Under the pieces are notes generated by a model, which was not told the origin of the DNA, did no database searches, and was given only the letters and a program-made list of their open reading frames with translations. Below are positions 6,266 through 12,576 of a stretch of DNA of 12,976 nt, piece by piece. The stretch is from Micavibrio sp. (GTDB taxonomy: Bacteria; Pseudomonadota; Alphaproteobacteria; Micavibrionales; Micavibrionaceae): assembly GCA_027066695.1 (NCBI GenBank), contig JAMONE010000090.1, positions 1 to 12,976 of the forward strand, read 5' to 3'. Made by a program: the position numbers and the translations under genes. The number at the start of each line of letters is the position of its first letter. Position 1 is the first letter of the stretch.

Positions 6266-7525
6266 ATGATAGATGGGGTGGATATAAAATATCTCAACAT
6301 ATTTTTACATGCTGATTTGATCGGGCGTTTATCGTCGGATCAAGCAGAGTTAAGTTTTGAATATGATACAAAATATTTAAAGAGAGCGACGGCGGTGAAG
6401 CTTTCAACTTCATTGCCGTTACAAGAAAAGGCGTTTGGACATAGAGAAACTTCAGCGTTCTTTTCTGGCTTGTTACCTGACGAACTTGTTCGAAAGCGTT
6501 TGGCGCGTTATCTGGGGATTTCCGAGCAGAACACTTTTGCGTTGTTGAAAGAAATTGGTGGAGAGTGCGCAGGAGCAGTTTCTGTTTACGAGGAAGGGCA
6601 ATCCCCAGATAGGCAAGAGGAATATCGTTATCGTATTTTAGAGGACACAGAGGCGCATAAAATTTTATCGGCGATTGATAAACGCCCGATGATGGTAGGC
6701 GAAGATGATATTCGAATTTCAGGTGCGGGAGCGCAGGATAAACTGATTATCGCACTGGTGGATGGAAAGATTGCCATTCCAATGGGCAATACGCCATCAA
6801 CACATATAATCAAGCCTGCCATTAAAGATCTAGATCATTCTGTTTTTAATGAATTTTTTTGTTTGAAATTGGCAAAGGCTATGAAGTTACCTGTACCAGA
6901 GGTGTTTGTGCATTGGTTAAAGGGTGAGCCATATTATCTGATCGAGCGTTATGATCGCCGTAAGGGTGATAATGGCAAGATTATAAGGCTGCATCAGGAG
7001 GATTTTTGTCAGACTCTCAATATACCGCCAGAACATAAATATGAAGATGAGGGTGGCCCGACATTGCGGCGATGTTTTAAGCTGCTTGATCAGCGGATCG
7101 AGCGAGGAAATATGGCTGGTATTAACAAGCTAATTTTTTTGCGTGGCGTTATATTTAATTTCCTGATTGGAAATGGGGATGCCCACGGTAAAAACTTTTC
7201 TCTGCTCTATGACGGTGAGGCGGAGGCTCTTGCTCCGTTTTATGATTTGATGAACACGATTGTTTATCACAACGCATTTAAAGCTAAAATGGCGATGAAG
7301 ATTGCTGGTAAGTATAAATTCCGTGATGTGGCTGCGCGGCATTTTGATGTGCTGGCGGAAGAGATCGGTTTCAAACCAGATTTTGTACAGAGCGAATTAG
7401 AGAGCCTTTCCAATAATATAATATCTGTTGCTAGAAAACTTAAGGATGAACTGAATGAAGATCCTAAAACGGCATCTCCGATATATGATGAGATTATTGC
7501 GACCATGAATATTGTAAAGCAATGA
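6266..7525 (+). CDS. hipA: HipA-type serine/threonine kinase toxin
   Basis: HipA phosphorylates glutamyl-tRNA synthetase (GltX in E. coli), halting translation and favouring persistence. HipB neutralises it. The 419 residues cover the N-terminal subdomain (about 10-110, including FFSGLLPDE at 65-73) and the kinase core. Key elements are present. Ser152 in RISGAGAQDK corresponds to the autophosphorylated Ser150 of E. coli HipA. THIIK at 179-183 supplies the ATP-binding lysine. NGDAHGKN at 303-310 holds the catalytic Asp305 and metal-binding Asn310. FYDLMNT at 325-331 is the DFG-equivalent with Asp327. No catalytic residue is missing, so the toxin is probably active. Its length is close to that of E. 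coli HipA (440). It is probably translated from the hipB message, since the gap is only six bases. The substrate in this organism is not known. Confidence 0.93.
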   Translation: MIDGVDIKYLNIFLHADLIGRLSSDQAELSFEYDTKYLKRATAVKLSTSLPLQEKAFGHRETSAFFSGLLPDELVRKRLARYLGISEQNTFALLKEIGGECAGAVSVYEEGQSPDRQEEYRYRILEDTEAHKILSAIDKRPMMVGEDDIRISGAGAQDKLIIALVDGKIAIPMGNTPSTHIIKPAIKDLDHSVFNEFFCLKLAKAMKLPVPEVFVHWLKGEPYYLIERYDRRKGDNGKIIRLHQEDFCQTLNIPPEHKYEDEGGPTLRRCFKLLDQRIERGNMAGINKLIFLRGVIFNFLIGNGDAHGKNFSLLYDGEAEALAPFYDLMNTIVYHNAFKAKMAMKIAGKYKFRDVAARHFDVLAEEIGFKPDFVQSELESLSNNIISVARKLKDELNEDPKTASPIYDEIIATMNIVKQ

Positions 7526-7615
7526 TCATGTAAAAAGATAGACTTATTAAGGACTGGTTGTACGGCTAAAAAATACTAATTACTAAATGTCCGAATGTAA
7601 CGGTTCACCTTACCG

Positions 7616-7924
7616 CTAACCACCGTTATAAGCATGATATTTGATGATGATTTTTAGATAGAACTGGGTGATGAAGTCTTTGCTGGGGTTATCAGGGTGA
7701 CGTTTATTTGCAAGATTCCAGCATTCTGCAACTTCGTCTGTTTTTGATTCACCGAAAAGCTTAATTTCTTGAAAATGATCGTGCCAATCCCAGATATGAC
7801 GAGGGTAAGCTAACAGCCTCGTTATACCATCGGGGCATTTAACGCCTCTAGTTTCAAAGCCAAAAGGCGCGTGATGTTCCCGAATTGGGGTGCTGTATAA
7901 TCTGTGATCTCCAAGCTTCATCAT
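7616..7924 (-). CDS. Hypothetical 102-residue protein with palindromic start region
   Basis: The product is 102 residues, soluble in character and rich in His, Trp and Tyr (for example YPRHIWDWHDHFQ near residue 40). It has no signal peptide or membrane segment. I do not recognise a family. It is convergent with hipA and could be a passenger of the same accessory region. The start is ATGATG. AAAGG sits directly against the first ATG, so the second ATG, three bases further on, is better spaced. The ribosome site and first ATG lie inside a perfect 20-bp palindrome (7923-7942), so initiation or transcription may be controlled there. A 7-bp inverted repeat (TAACGGT/ACCGTTA, 7598-7604 and 7622-7628) surrounds the stop codon and may help termination. 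The amino-acid composition looks protein-like, but coding status is not proven. Confidence 0.55.
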   Translation of the reverse strand: MMKLGDHRLYSTPIREHHAPFGFETRGVKCPDGITRLLAYPRHIWDWHDHFQEIKLFGESKTDEVAECWNLANKRHPDNPSKDFITQFYLKIIIKYHAYNGG

Positions 7925-7942
7925 CCTTTATTAGTAAAGGAT
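7923..7942. promoter_or_regulatory. 20-bp perfect palindrome over a start codon and ribosome site
   Basis: ATCCTTTATTAGTAAAGGAT has 8-bp arms and a 4-base loop. Read on the minus strand it contains the AAAGG ribosome site and the first two bases of the ATG of the 102-residue gene. In RNA the stem would hide the ribosome site. In DNA it could be an operator for a dimeric repressor. Confidence 0.6.
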
Positions 7943-8035
7943 AAAATAAATAAGCGCAAGAAAATTCAGGATATTACCTTTCCATATCGGTGGATTGTTC
8001 TTGCACGAACGGATCAGATGCTTGATTAAAATCAT
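7931..8035 (-). other. Possible 34-codon leader ORF before the 102-residue gene
   Basis: On the minus strand, ATG (complement of 8033-8035) opens a 34-residue ORF. Its C-terminal half is hydrophobic (ILNFLALIYFILY) and could span a membrane. Its TAA (complement of 7931-7933) falls in the loop of the palindrome at 7923-7942, six bases before the next ATG. Ribosomes finishing this ORF would open the hairpin. No strong ribosome site precedes it, so it may be chance. Confidence 0.25.
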
Positions 8036-8262
8036 TTTACGCAAGGTCTTTAATATTTCTCAATATCATCAAGGACTTTAAACTCGCTAATGTCACTGTT
8101 TGTGTATTTAACTGTTTTTTGTTCATAGATTTTACGTCCTTTTCGCCAATACACTAGCCGTAAATTAGCCGATATGGACTATAAATAGTGAATCATAATT
8201 GCGAGATTATGTGAATTTGGGAAATAAATTTAGAGGCTAACTGACGACATGCCCTAACCTTG
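7943..8262. other. Gap of about 320 bp with no convincing intact gene
   Basis: Between the 102-residue gene and the flgC-like gene the DNA is AT-rich and holds only short ORFs. Most of the 34-codon leader candidate (to 8035) lies here, along with a minus-strand coding-like fragment at 8050-8178. A small inverted repeat CATAAT/ATTATG is at 8194-8199 and 8206-8211. No tRNA, terminator or insertion sequence is visible. Confidence 0.5.
8050..8178 (-). pseudogene. Possible remnant of a small protein gene
   Basis: The minus-strand frame is open for 42 codons, from after a stop (complement of 8179-8181) to TAA (complement of 8050-8052). It reads like real protein, for example LVYWRKGRKIYEQKTVKY near the middle and an acidic tail FKVLDDIEKY. 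No ATG is available. A GTG (complement of 8152-8154) would give 34 residues. I do not recognise the family. It could be the C-terminus of a gene whose upstream part has been lost. Confidence 0.25.
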
Positions 8263-8655
8263 CTAATCCTCAAAAATACCGAGTAGCTCATCAAACATAG
8301 TGCCAGCGACTTTTATGGTATTGAGATTAGACTTATAAGAAAGCTCTGCCATTTTCATTTGCACTATTTCTTCGGCCAAATTAACATTTGGAACGCCGAT
8401 TATGCCGTTCTCATCCGCAAATGGCGAATCAGGATCATATGATGGTGTAAACGGATCACTTATAGGGATGAAGCTCGTATGAACGCCGCCTATATCTATA
8501 GATTTAGATGTTATGGTAAGCGGAGTATAAGGCGCATTGTTTTCATCGCTCAAAGAGCCAGCAGTGCTTAAGTTTGCGATATTTGAAGCACTGGCATTAA
8601 TCCGCATAGATGCAGAATTTAGGCCTGTTAATGCTATTCCAATGGAACTTATCAT
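8263..8655 (-). CDS. FlgC-like flagellar basal-body rod protein, isolated from any flagellar operon
   Basis: At 130 residues it matches the usual FlgC size (about 134 in E. coli). The N-terminus has the rod-protein helix and the ASNIANLST motif (residues 24-31) found in all axial flagellar proteins. The C-terminal half carries the FlgC signature: YDPDSPFADENG (73-84), then VPNVNLAEEIVQM (88-100), then a closing helix. FlgC forms part of the proximal rod that crosses the periplasm. No other flagellar gene is within several kilobases, so this is either an orphan paralogue or a gene displaced from its operon. The central region is shorter and less basic than in standard FlgC. The start fits the family's N-terminus, but there is no clear Shine-Dalgarno, only AT-rich sequence. 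Confidence 0.75.
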   Translation of the reverse strand: MISSIGIALTGLNSASMRINASASNIANLSTAGSLSDENNAPYTPLTITSKSIDIGGVHTSFIPISDPFTPSYDPDSPFADENGIIGVPNVNLAEEIVQMKMAELSYKSNLNTIKVAGTMFDELLGIFED

Positions 8656-8727
8656 ATTTTTAGGATACCATATAATTCATTAAGATGTTATTTATAAGGT
8701 AACATAGAATTAAAAGGATATTTGATA

Positions 8728-9207
8728 ATGCGTTTTTTAGGTTTTTTACTGGCTTTAGCTGTTCTTTCATTTGGGTTTTCCACGCAATCCTACGCCTCGG
8801 CAAAACCTTGGGTTTGGGGCTGGTGGCCGTCTCATTGGCAAGGGCTTGATTTTAAACCATATTTGGGCGATCAAAAAGGTTCTCAACGCTCTTTATGGGA
8901 TAATGACAGCTGGACACCAGAAGCTTGGATTAAAGATGCTGGCGATGAAAAACGCATTATACGTGATTTCTACGCAGTGAATATCGTAACCAACCAATAT
9001 AAGGACAGCAATAACATCCCTATTCTTGAGGTCGGTGATGCGTTTATAAATCTATCTGGCTTAGATAAACGTCGCGTTTTGCAATTTGTTGATCATGTAT
9101 TTGAAATAACATCTTCGGAAGAAAATGGTATGTTCTATGTTTTTTATAGTGAAAACACTAAAGATCCATTGGGTGTTTATAATAAGTACGGTTTACAGAC
9201 CTACTAG
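8728..9207 (+). CDS. Exported tryptophan-rich protein of unknown function
   Basis: The ATG at 8728 follows AAGGA (8714-8718) at nine bases. A TTG at 8722 is too close to that site to be the start. The 159-residue product has a Sec signal peptide (Arg2, a hydrophobic core at 3-16, and a cleavage motif ASA at 23-25). The mature N-terminus is striking, with Trp28, 30, 32, 33 and 37, then WDNDSWTPEAW at 57-67. The rest looks like a compact alpha/beta domain containing IPILEVGDAFINLSGLDKRR (97-116). It is predicted to be periplasmic. It is divergent from the flgC-like gene and convergent with mrp, with only nine bases between the stop codons. I do not know its function. The close packing beside mrp suggests it belongs to the conserved backbone. 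Confidence 0.75.
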   Translation: MRFLGFLLALAVLSFGFSTQSYASAKPWVWGWWPSHWQGLDFKPYLGDQKGSQRSLWDNDSWTPEAWIKDAGDEKRIIRDFYAVNIVTNQYKDSNNIPILEVGDAFINLSGLDKRRVLQFVDHVFEITSSEENGMFYVFYSENTKDPLGVYNKYGLQTY

Positions 9208-9218
9208 GGTCAAGGCCT
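9204..9218. repeat. 15-bp direct repeat, copy 2, spanning two convergent stop codons
   Basis: CTAGGGTCAAGGCCT matches 5698-5712 exactly. It contains the TAG of the exported-protein gene (9205-9207) and, on the other strand, all but one base of the mrp TAG (complement of 9217-9219). Confidence 0.45.
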
Positions 9219-10260
9219 AAGCCAAGTTTTCTATATTAGAAACTATATCACAAAATGCTTGAGCCTGTTTAGATTTTGGCTCAGCTATAACTATCGGCTT
9301 ACCATTATCTGATTGAGTGCGAATATTTCTGGATAGCGGGATTTCCCCAAGGAAGGGAATGCCTAAAGCGGCGGCCTCCTTCGATGCTCCGCCATGGCCG
9401 AATATATGTTCTTCATGCCCACAATTAGAGCATGTATGAGTACTCATATTCTCAATAAGCCCAAGCACTGGCACATCCGTTTTGTTAAACATATCAACAG
9501 CTCGCCTTGCATCAATCAAAGCGATATCTTGCGGAGTAGATACAATTATTGCGCCGTCAATCTTAAGCTTTTGCGCTAATGTTAGCTGCACATCACCAGT
9601 TCCAGGCGGCATATCAATTATTAGGTAATCAAGAGGCTTGCCCTCGTTTGTCCAATCAACATCGCGAATCATTTGAAACAGTGCCTTTTGCATCATAGGC
9701 CCGCGCCAAACTAACGCTTTTGACTTATCCACCATAAAACCTATCGACATAATCTTAATGCCATGCGCCTCCATCGGGATTAGCTTTTTGTCTGAATTTA
9801 GCTCAGGCTTGTAATCTTGTCCGCCCATCATTAAGGGCTGTGACGGACCATAGATATCCGCATCCAACAAGCCAACATCAAAGCTTTGCGCCAGTTTTAC
9901 AGCAATATTAGCCGATATTGTTGATTTACCAACGCCGCCCTTGCCAGAAGCAATCAAGATTATACGCTTTGCTGCGACATCAATAATTGGATCTAAAACG
10001 CGCTTCTTTTGAACCTCAACCGAACCGTTTTTTTCTGCGCTCAAAACAACTGACACTTTGCTAATGCCTCTTAACGCGCCGATTTTACGCTCTGCTTTAA
10101 GGCGCAGCTTCTCTAAAATTGCACCGTTTTTTGGGTCAATATTAATAATTAAAATAACTTCCCCGTCACTATTTATCTGAAGGGATGAAATTTCGCCCTT
10201 ATCAGGGGTGATAACCGCATTTACAATCTTTGTAATGTGATTCTTTAGCTTATCATCCAT
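9217..10260 (-). CDS. mrp: Iron-sulfur cluster carrier ATPase Mrp/ApbC
   Basis: Mrp proteins are cytosolic P-loop NTPases that bind and deliver [4Fe-4S] clusters. This 347-residue copy has the N-terminal MIP18/DUF59 domain (about residues 5-75), then the deviant Walker A GKGGVGKST (106-114). LLDADIYGPSQP (131-142) and the Walker B-like DMPPGTGD (216-223) follow. The cluster-binding CxxC is Cys277/Cys280 in THTCSNCGHE. All family hallmarks are intact, and the length is normal for the two-domain form. It diverges from hflK with 100 bp between start codons and is convergent with the exported Trp-rich gene. An mrp gene next to hflKC and degP is a recurrent alphaproteobacterial arrangement. The ribosome site is weak (TAGG about nine bases upstream). 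Confidence 0.96.
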   Translation of the reverse strand: MDDKLKNHITKIVNAVITPDKGEISSLQINSDGEVILIINIDPKNGAILEKLRLKAERKIGALRGISKVSVVLSAEKNGSVEVQKKRVLDPIIDVAAKRIILIASGKGGVGKSTISANIAVKLAQSFDVGLLDADIYGPSQPLMMGGQDYKPELNSDKKLIPMEAHGIKIMSIGFMVDKSKALVWRGPMMQKALFQMIRDVDWTNEGKPLDYLIIDMPPGTGDVQLTLAQKLKIDGAIIVSTPQDIALIDARRAVDMFNKTDVPVLGLIENMSTHTCSNCGHEEHIFGHGGASKEAAALGIPFLGEIPLSRNIRTQSDNGKPIVIAEPKSKQAQAFCDIVSNIENLA

Positions 10261-10297
10261 AATATTGCCTATATTTTATTTATTAACGTACAAACAC

Positions 10298-10325
10298 TTG
10301 CTTTCGATAGTAAAATAGATATTGT
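10298..10325 (+). promoter_or_regulatory. Putative hflKC promoter in the mrp-hflK divergent region
   Basis: TTGCTT (10298-10303) and TATTGT (10320-10325) are spaced by 16 bp. They lie 36 bases before the hflK start codon, with AGGA at 10347-10350 as ribosome site. Each box deviates from consensus. I see no clear promoter for mrp on the other strand. Confidence 0.4.
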
Positions 10326-10360
10326 AATCGCTTAGCAAACGTCAATAGGAAATTATAGAT

Positions 10361-11542
10361 ATGTCGAAAGACGATGACAACGGTCGTAAAAATAAAAACC
10401 CCCAGAATAAAAATCCCCAGAATAAAAACCCTTGGGGAAATAATGATAATAAAGCGTCTAAAAAAGGGCGCAATAATCCGTGGGGATCATCTCCATCGGG
10501 AGGTAATGGCGGTGGCCGCGGTAATGAGCCGCAAGATCTTGACGAGCTAATCAAAAATGCTCAAGAAGGCCTGCGCGATATTTTGCCTAATAATATGAAT
10601 GGTGGCCTTGCTGTAATCCTCCTAATTCTGGCTATGATTGTCTTATGGCTGGCAAGTGGCTTTCATATCATTAACCCAGGTCAATACGGCGTTATTCAAC
10701 GCTTTGGCGCATGGGAACGCACACAAACCGATGAAGGTCTTGGCTATCACTTTCCTGCGCCGATTGAGCAAATTACAAAAGTAAATGTAACTCAACAGCG
10801 CTCTATGAGCATAGGTTATACTGAAAACCGTCCATCAAGACGTAGTGGTATGATTATATCCAAAACAGGTGTTCAAGATGAGAGCCTAATGCTTACCGCT
10901 GATCGTAATATTGTTGATCTGGAAATGACAATCCAATGGGACATTAAATCTGCGGAAGACTTTCTATTCCAAATAAAAGATCAAGAAAATACGATTAAAA
11001 AAGTATCTGAAAGTGCTATTCGTGAAGTTGTAGGGCAAACTGAAATGTTTCCGATTATAACGACTGGTCGTGTATTAATAGAATCAACGGTTAAAGAAAT
11101 AATTCAGGCAAATCTTGATGAATATAATTCTGGCGTTAATATCAAGCAGGTTATAATTCAAAAAGCTGAAGTTCATCCCGATGTACAGCGCGCTTTCCAA
11201 GATGTGCAATCTGCTAATCAAGACGCTGAAAACACCGAAAACATTGCCAGAGCCTACCGCGAAGAAATATTACCTGTAGCACGCGGGCAAGCAACAAAAT
11301 TATTACAAGAAGCGCAAGCTTATAAACAATCACAAATCGCAAAAGCAACTGGTGATGCCGAGCGTTTCAAATCAATCCATAGAGCCTATCTAAAGGGCAA
11401 AGACGTAACCAAAGAGCGCCTATATATTGAAACTATGGAAGATGTGCTTGGAAATGCAGAAAAAATTATAATTGACAGCAAAAGTGGCGGACAAGGCGTT
11501 GTTCCCTATCTCCCACTTAATCAGCTAAGCTCAAAGAAATAA
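10361..11542 (+). CDS. hflK: FtsH protease modulator subunit HflK
   Basis: HflK and HflC form a large cage-like complex around the FtsH membrane protease. This 393-residue protein starts with a cytoplasmic Asn/Pro/Gly-rich tail (1-60) containing three five-residue repeats and two NPWG motifs. A single transmembrane helix follows (about 80-101, GGLAVILLILAMIVLWL), then the SPFH/band-7 domain. That domain opens with NPGQYGVIQRFGAWE at 105-119. A long predicted coiled-coil helix follows, including ENTENIARAYREE and ILPVARGQA. The charged coiled-coil end places most of the protein in the periplasm, as in E. coli. AGGA at 10347-10350 supports the start. Its stop overlaps the AAGGA ribosome site of hflC, so the two are translated from one message. 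Confidence 0.95.
   Translation: MSKDDDNGRKNKNPQNKNPQNKNPWGNNDNKASKKGRNNPWGSSPSGGNGGGRGNEPQDLDELIKNAQEGLRDILPNNMNGGLAVILLILAMIVLWLASGFHIINPGQYGVIQRFGAWERTQTDEGLGYHFPAPIEQITKVNVTQQRSMSIGYTENRPSRRSGMIISKTGVQDESLMLTADRNIVDLEMTIQWDIKSAEDFLFQIKDQENTIKKVSESAIREVVGQTEMFPIITTGRVLIESTVKEIIQANLDEYNSGVNIKQVIIQKAEVHPDVQRAFQDVQSANQDAENTENIARAYREEILPVARGQATKLLQEAQAYKQSQIAKATGDAERFKSIHRAYLKGKDVTKERLYIETMEDVLGNAEKIIIDSKSGGQGVVPYLPLNQLSSKK
10391..10435 (+). repeat. Three in-frame 15-bp tandem repeats in the hflK 5' end
   Basis: Copies at 10391-10405, 10406-10420 and 10421-10435 encode NKNPQ, NKNPQ and NKNPW (residues 11-25 of HflK). The first two differ by one base. The repeat lies in the disordered cytoplasmic tail, where a change in copy number would keep the reading frame. 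Confidence 0.85.
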
Positions 11543-11555
11543 GGAAATATATATT

Positions 11556-12500
11556 ATGAACATCAAACTATTTGCTTTCTTTATTGTTTTGGCAGCCGCC
11601 CTTCTAATTGGCTCACAAAGCTTCTTCATTGTTGATCAAAAAGCACAAGCAATCGTCTTGCAACTTGGCCAGCCAAAAGGTGAGCCCAGAGGGCCAGGAA
11701 TTCATTTTAAAACACCCTTTGTACAAAATGTACGCTATTTCGATAGTCGCGTTTTATCCATTGACCCACGCCCAGAGCAAGTTGTGATCTCTAGTGAACA
11801 GCAAAAGGCGGTAGAACCAGAGCAAGATAAAAATCAGGACAGTACTGAAAAAAGAGTGAGCATTAAAAATGTTAGCGGTGAGCCGATTATCGTTGACACT
11901 TTTGCTCGCTATAAAATTGTTGATCCCCTGCAATTCATGAAAACGCTGCGTACAATAACAAATGCCAATTCAAGAATTGAAAGTATCATAAACGGTTCAA
12001 CTCGCGCTATTTTAGGGGAAACTACTTTGGTTGAGCTGCTATCCGATGCACGTACATCCGTTATGGCTAACATCCAGTCGCGTGTTAATGATAAAATCCA
12101 AAAAGACAAGTTAGGCATTGAAATTGTTGACGTTCGTATCGTTCGCGCTGATCTAACGACAGAGCTTCGCACTTCCACGGTTAAGCAAATGAATTCCGAG
12201 CTTAACGAACGTGCCACTGAGCGCCGCTCAAAGGGTAATGAGAAAGCTTTGGAAATTCGCTCTACTGCGGCGAAAGAACGTACAATTATTATGGCCAATG
12301 CAGAGCGAGATGCACAGATAATCCGCGGTGAAGGCGATAACCAAGCTATCAAAATTTACGCCGATGCCTTTAATATTGATAAAGAGTTTTACTCATTCAT
12401 CCGCTCGCTGGAAGCATATAAAAAGACAATGGCAAACCCTGAAACACGTTTAATCCTTTCACCTGACAGTGAATTCTTTAAACATTTCATAGGTAAGTAG
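11556..12500 (+). CDS. hflC: FtsH protease modulator subunit HflC
   Basis: The partner of HflK has 314 residues. It begins with a membrane anchor at about residues 5-22 (LFAFFIVLAAALLIGSQS). The SPFH domain follows, starting FIVDQKAQAIVLQLGQP, with GPGIHFKTPFVQNV at 47-60. The C-terminal half carries the characteristic charged helix with RSTAAKERTIIMANAERDAQ and IIRGEGDNQAIKIYADAF, split by short breaks. The end, FYSFIRSLEAYKKTM, is family-typical. Residues about 74-106 form a polar Gln/Glu/Lys-rich insertion, where E. coli HflC moves directly into the DxxIVDSY strand, here PIIVDTFARYKI. AAGGA at 11541-11545 lies ten bases before the ATG and overlaps the hflK stop. The degP gene follows after a palindromic repeat. 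Confidence 0.95.
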   Translation: MNIKLFAFFIVLAAALLIGSQSFFIVDQKAQAIVLQLGQPKGEPRGPGIHFKTPFVQNVRYFDSRVLSIDPRPEQVVISSEQQKAVEPEQDKNQDSTEKRVSIKNVSGEPIIVDTFARYKIVDPLQFMKTLRTITNANSRIESIINGSTRAILGETTLVELLSDARTSVMANIQSRVNDKIQKDKLGIEIVDVRIVRADLTTELRTSTVKQMNSELNERATERRSKGNEKALEIRSTAAKERTIIMANAERDAQIIRGEGDNQAIKIYADAFNIDKEFYSFIRSLEAYKKTMANPETRLILSPDSEFFKHFIGK

Positions 12501-12510
12501 GTTTATACTC

Positions 12511-12558
12511 GTCATTACACGGCAAAATCCGTGTAATCCATGGATTTTATACAATGAC
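12511..12558. repeat. Palindromic dispersed-repeat-like element between hflC and degP
   Basis: The element is bounded by GTCATT (12511-12516) and AATGAC (12553-12558). Inside is a perfect hairpin ATTACACGG/CCGTGTAAT with a 6-base loop (12514-12537), followed by the palindrome ATCCATGGAT (12536-12545). This layout matches the widespread intergenic family with GTCATT, a variable stem, AATCCATGGATT, a second stem, and AATGAC. Here the left hairpin is intact and the right one has decayed. It may also act as a partial terminator or mRNA-stabilising stem after hflC. Confidence 0.65.
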
Positions 12559-12576
12559 ACGTAATATGGAGGAAAA

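Noticed and set aside
9228..9242. Palindrome TTTCTATATTAGAAA near the mrp 3' end
   Set aside because: It lies inside the mrp coding sequence, is short and A/T-rich, and is readily explained by chance.
10342..10554. 70-codon Pro/Phe-rich minus-strand ORF
   Set aside because: Its repetitive residues are the complement of the NKNPQ tandem repeats and Gly-rich tail of hflK.
11909..12352. 147-codon minus-strand ORF opposite hflC
   Set aside because: It is antisense to a well-supported SPFH-domain gene. Its Ser/Arg-rich composition is typical of a complement-strand shadow.
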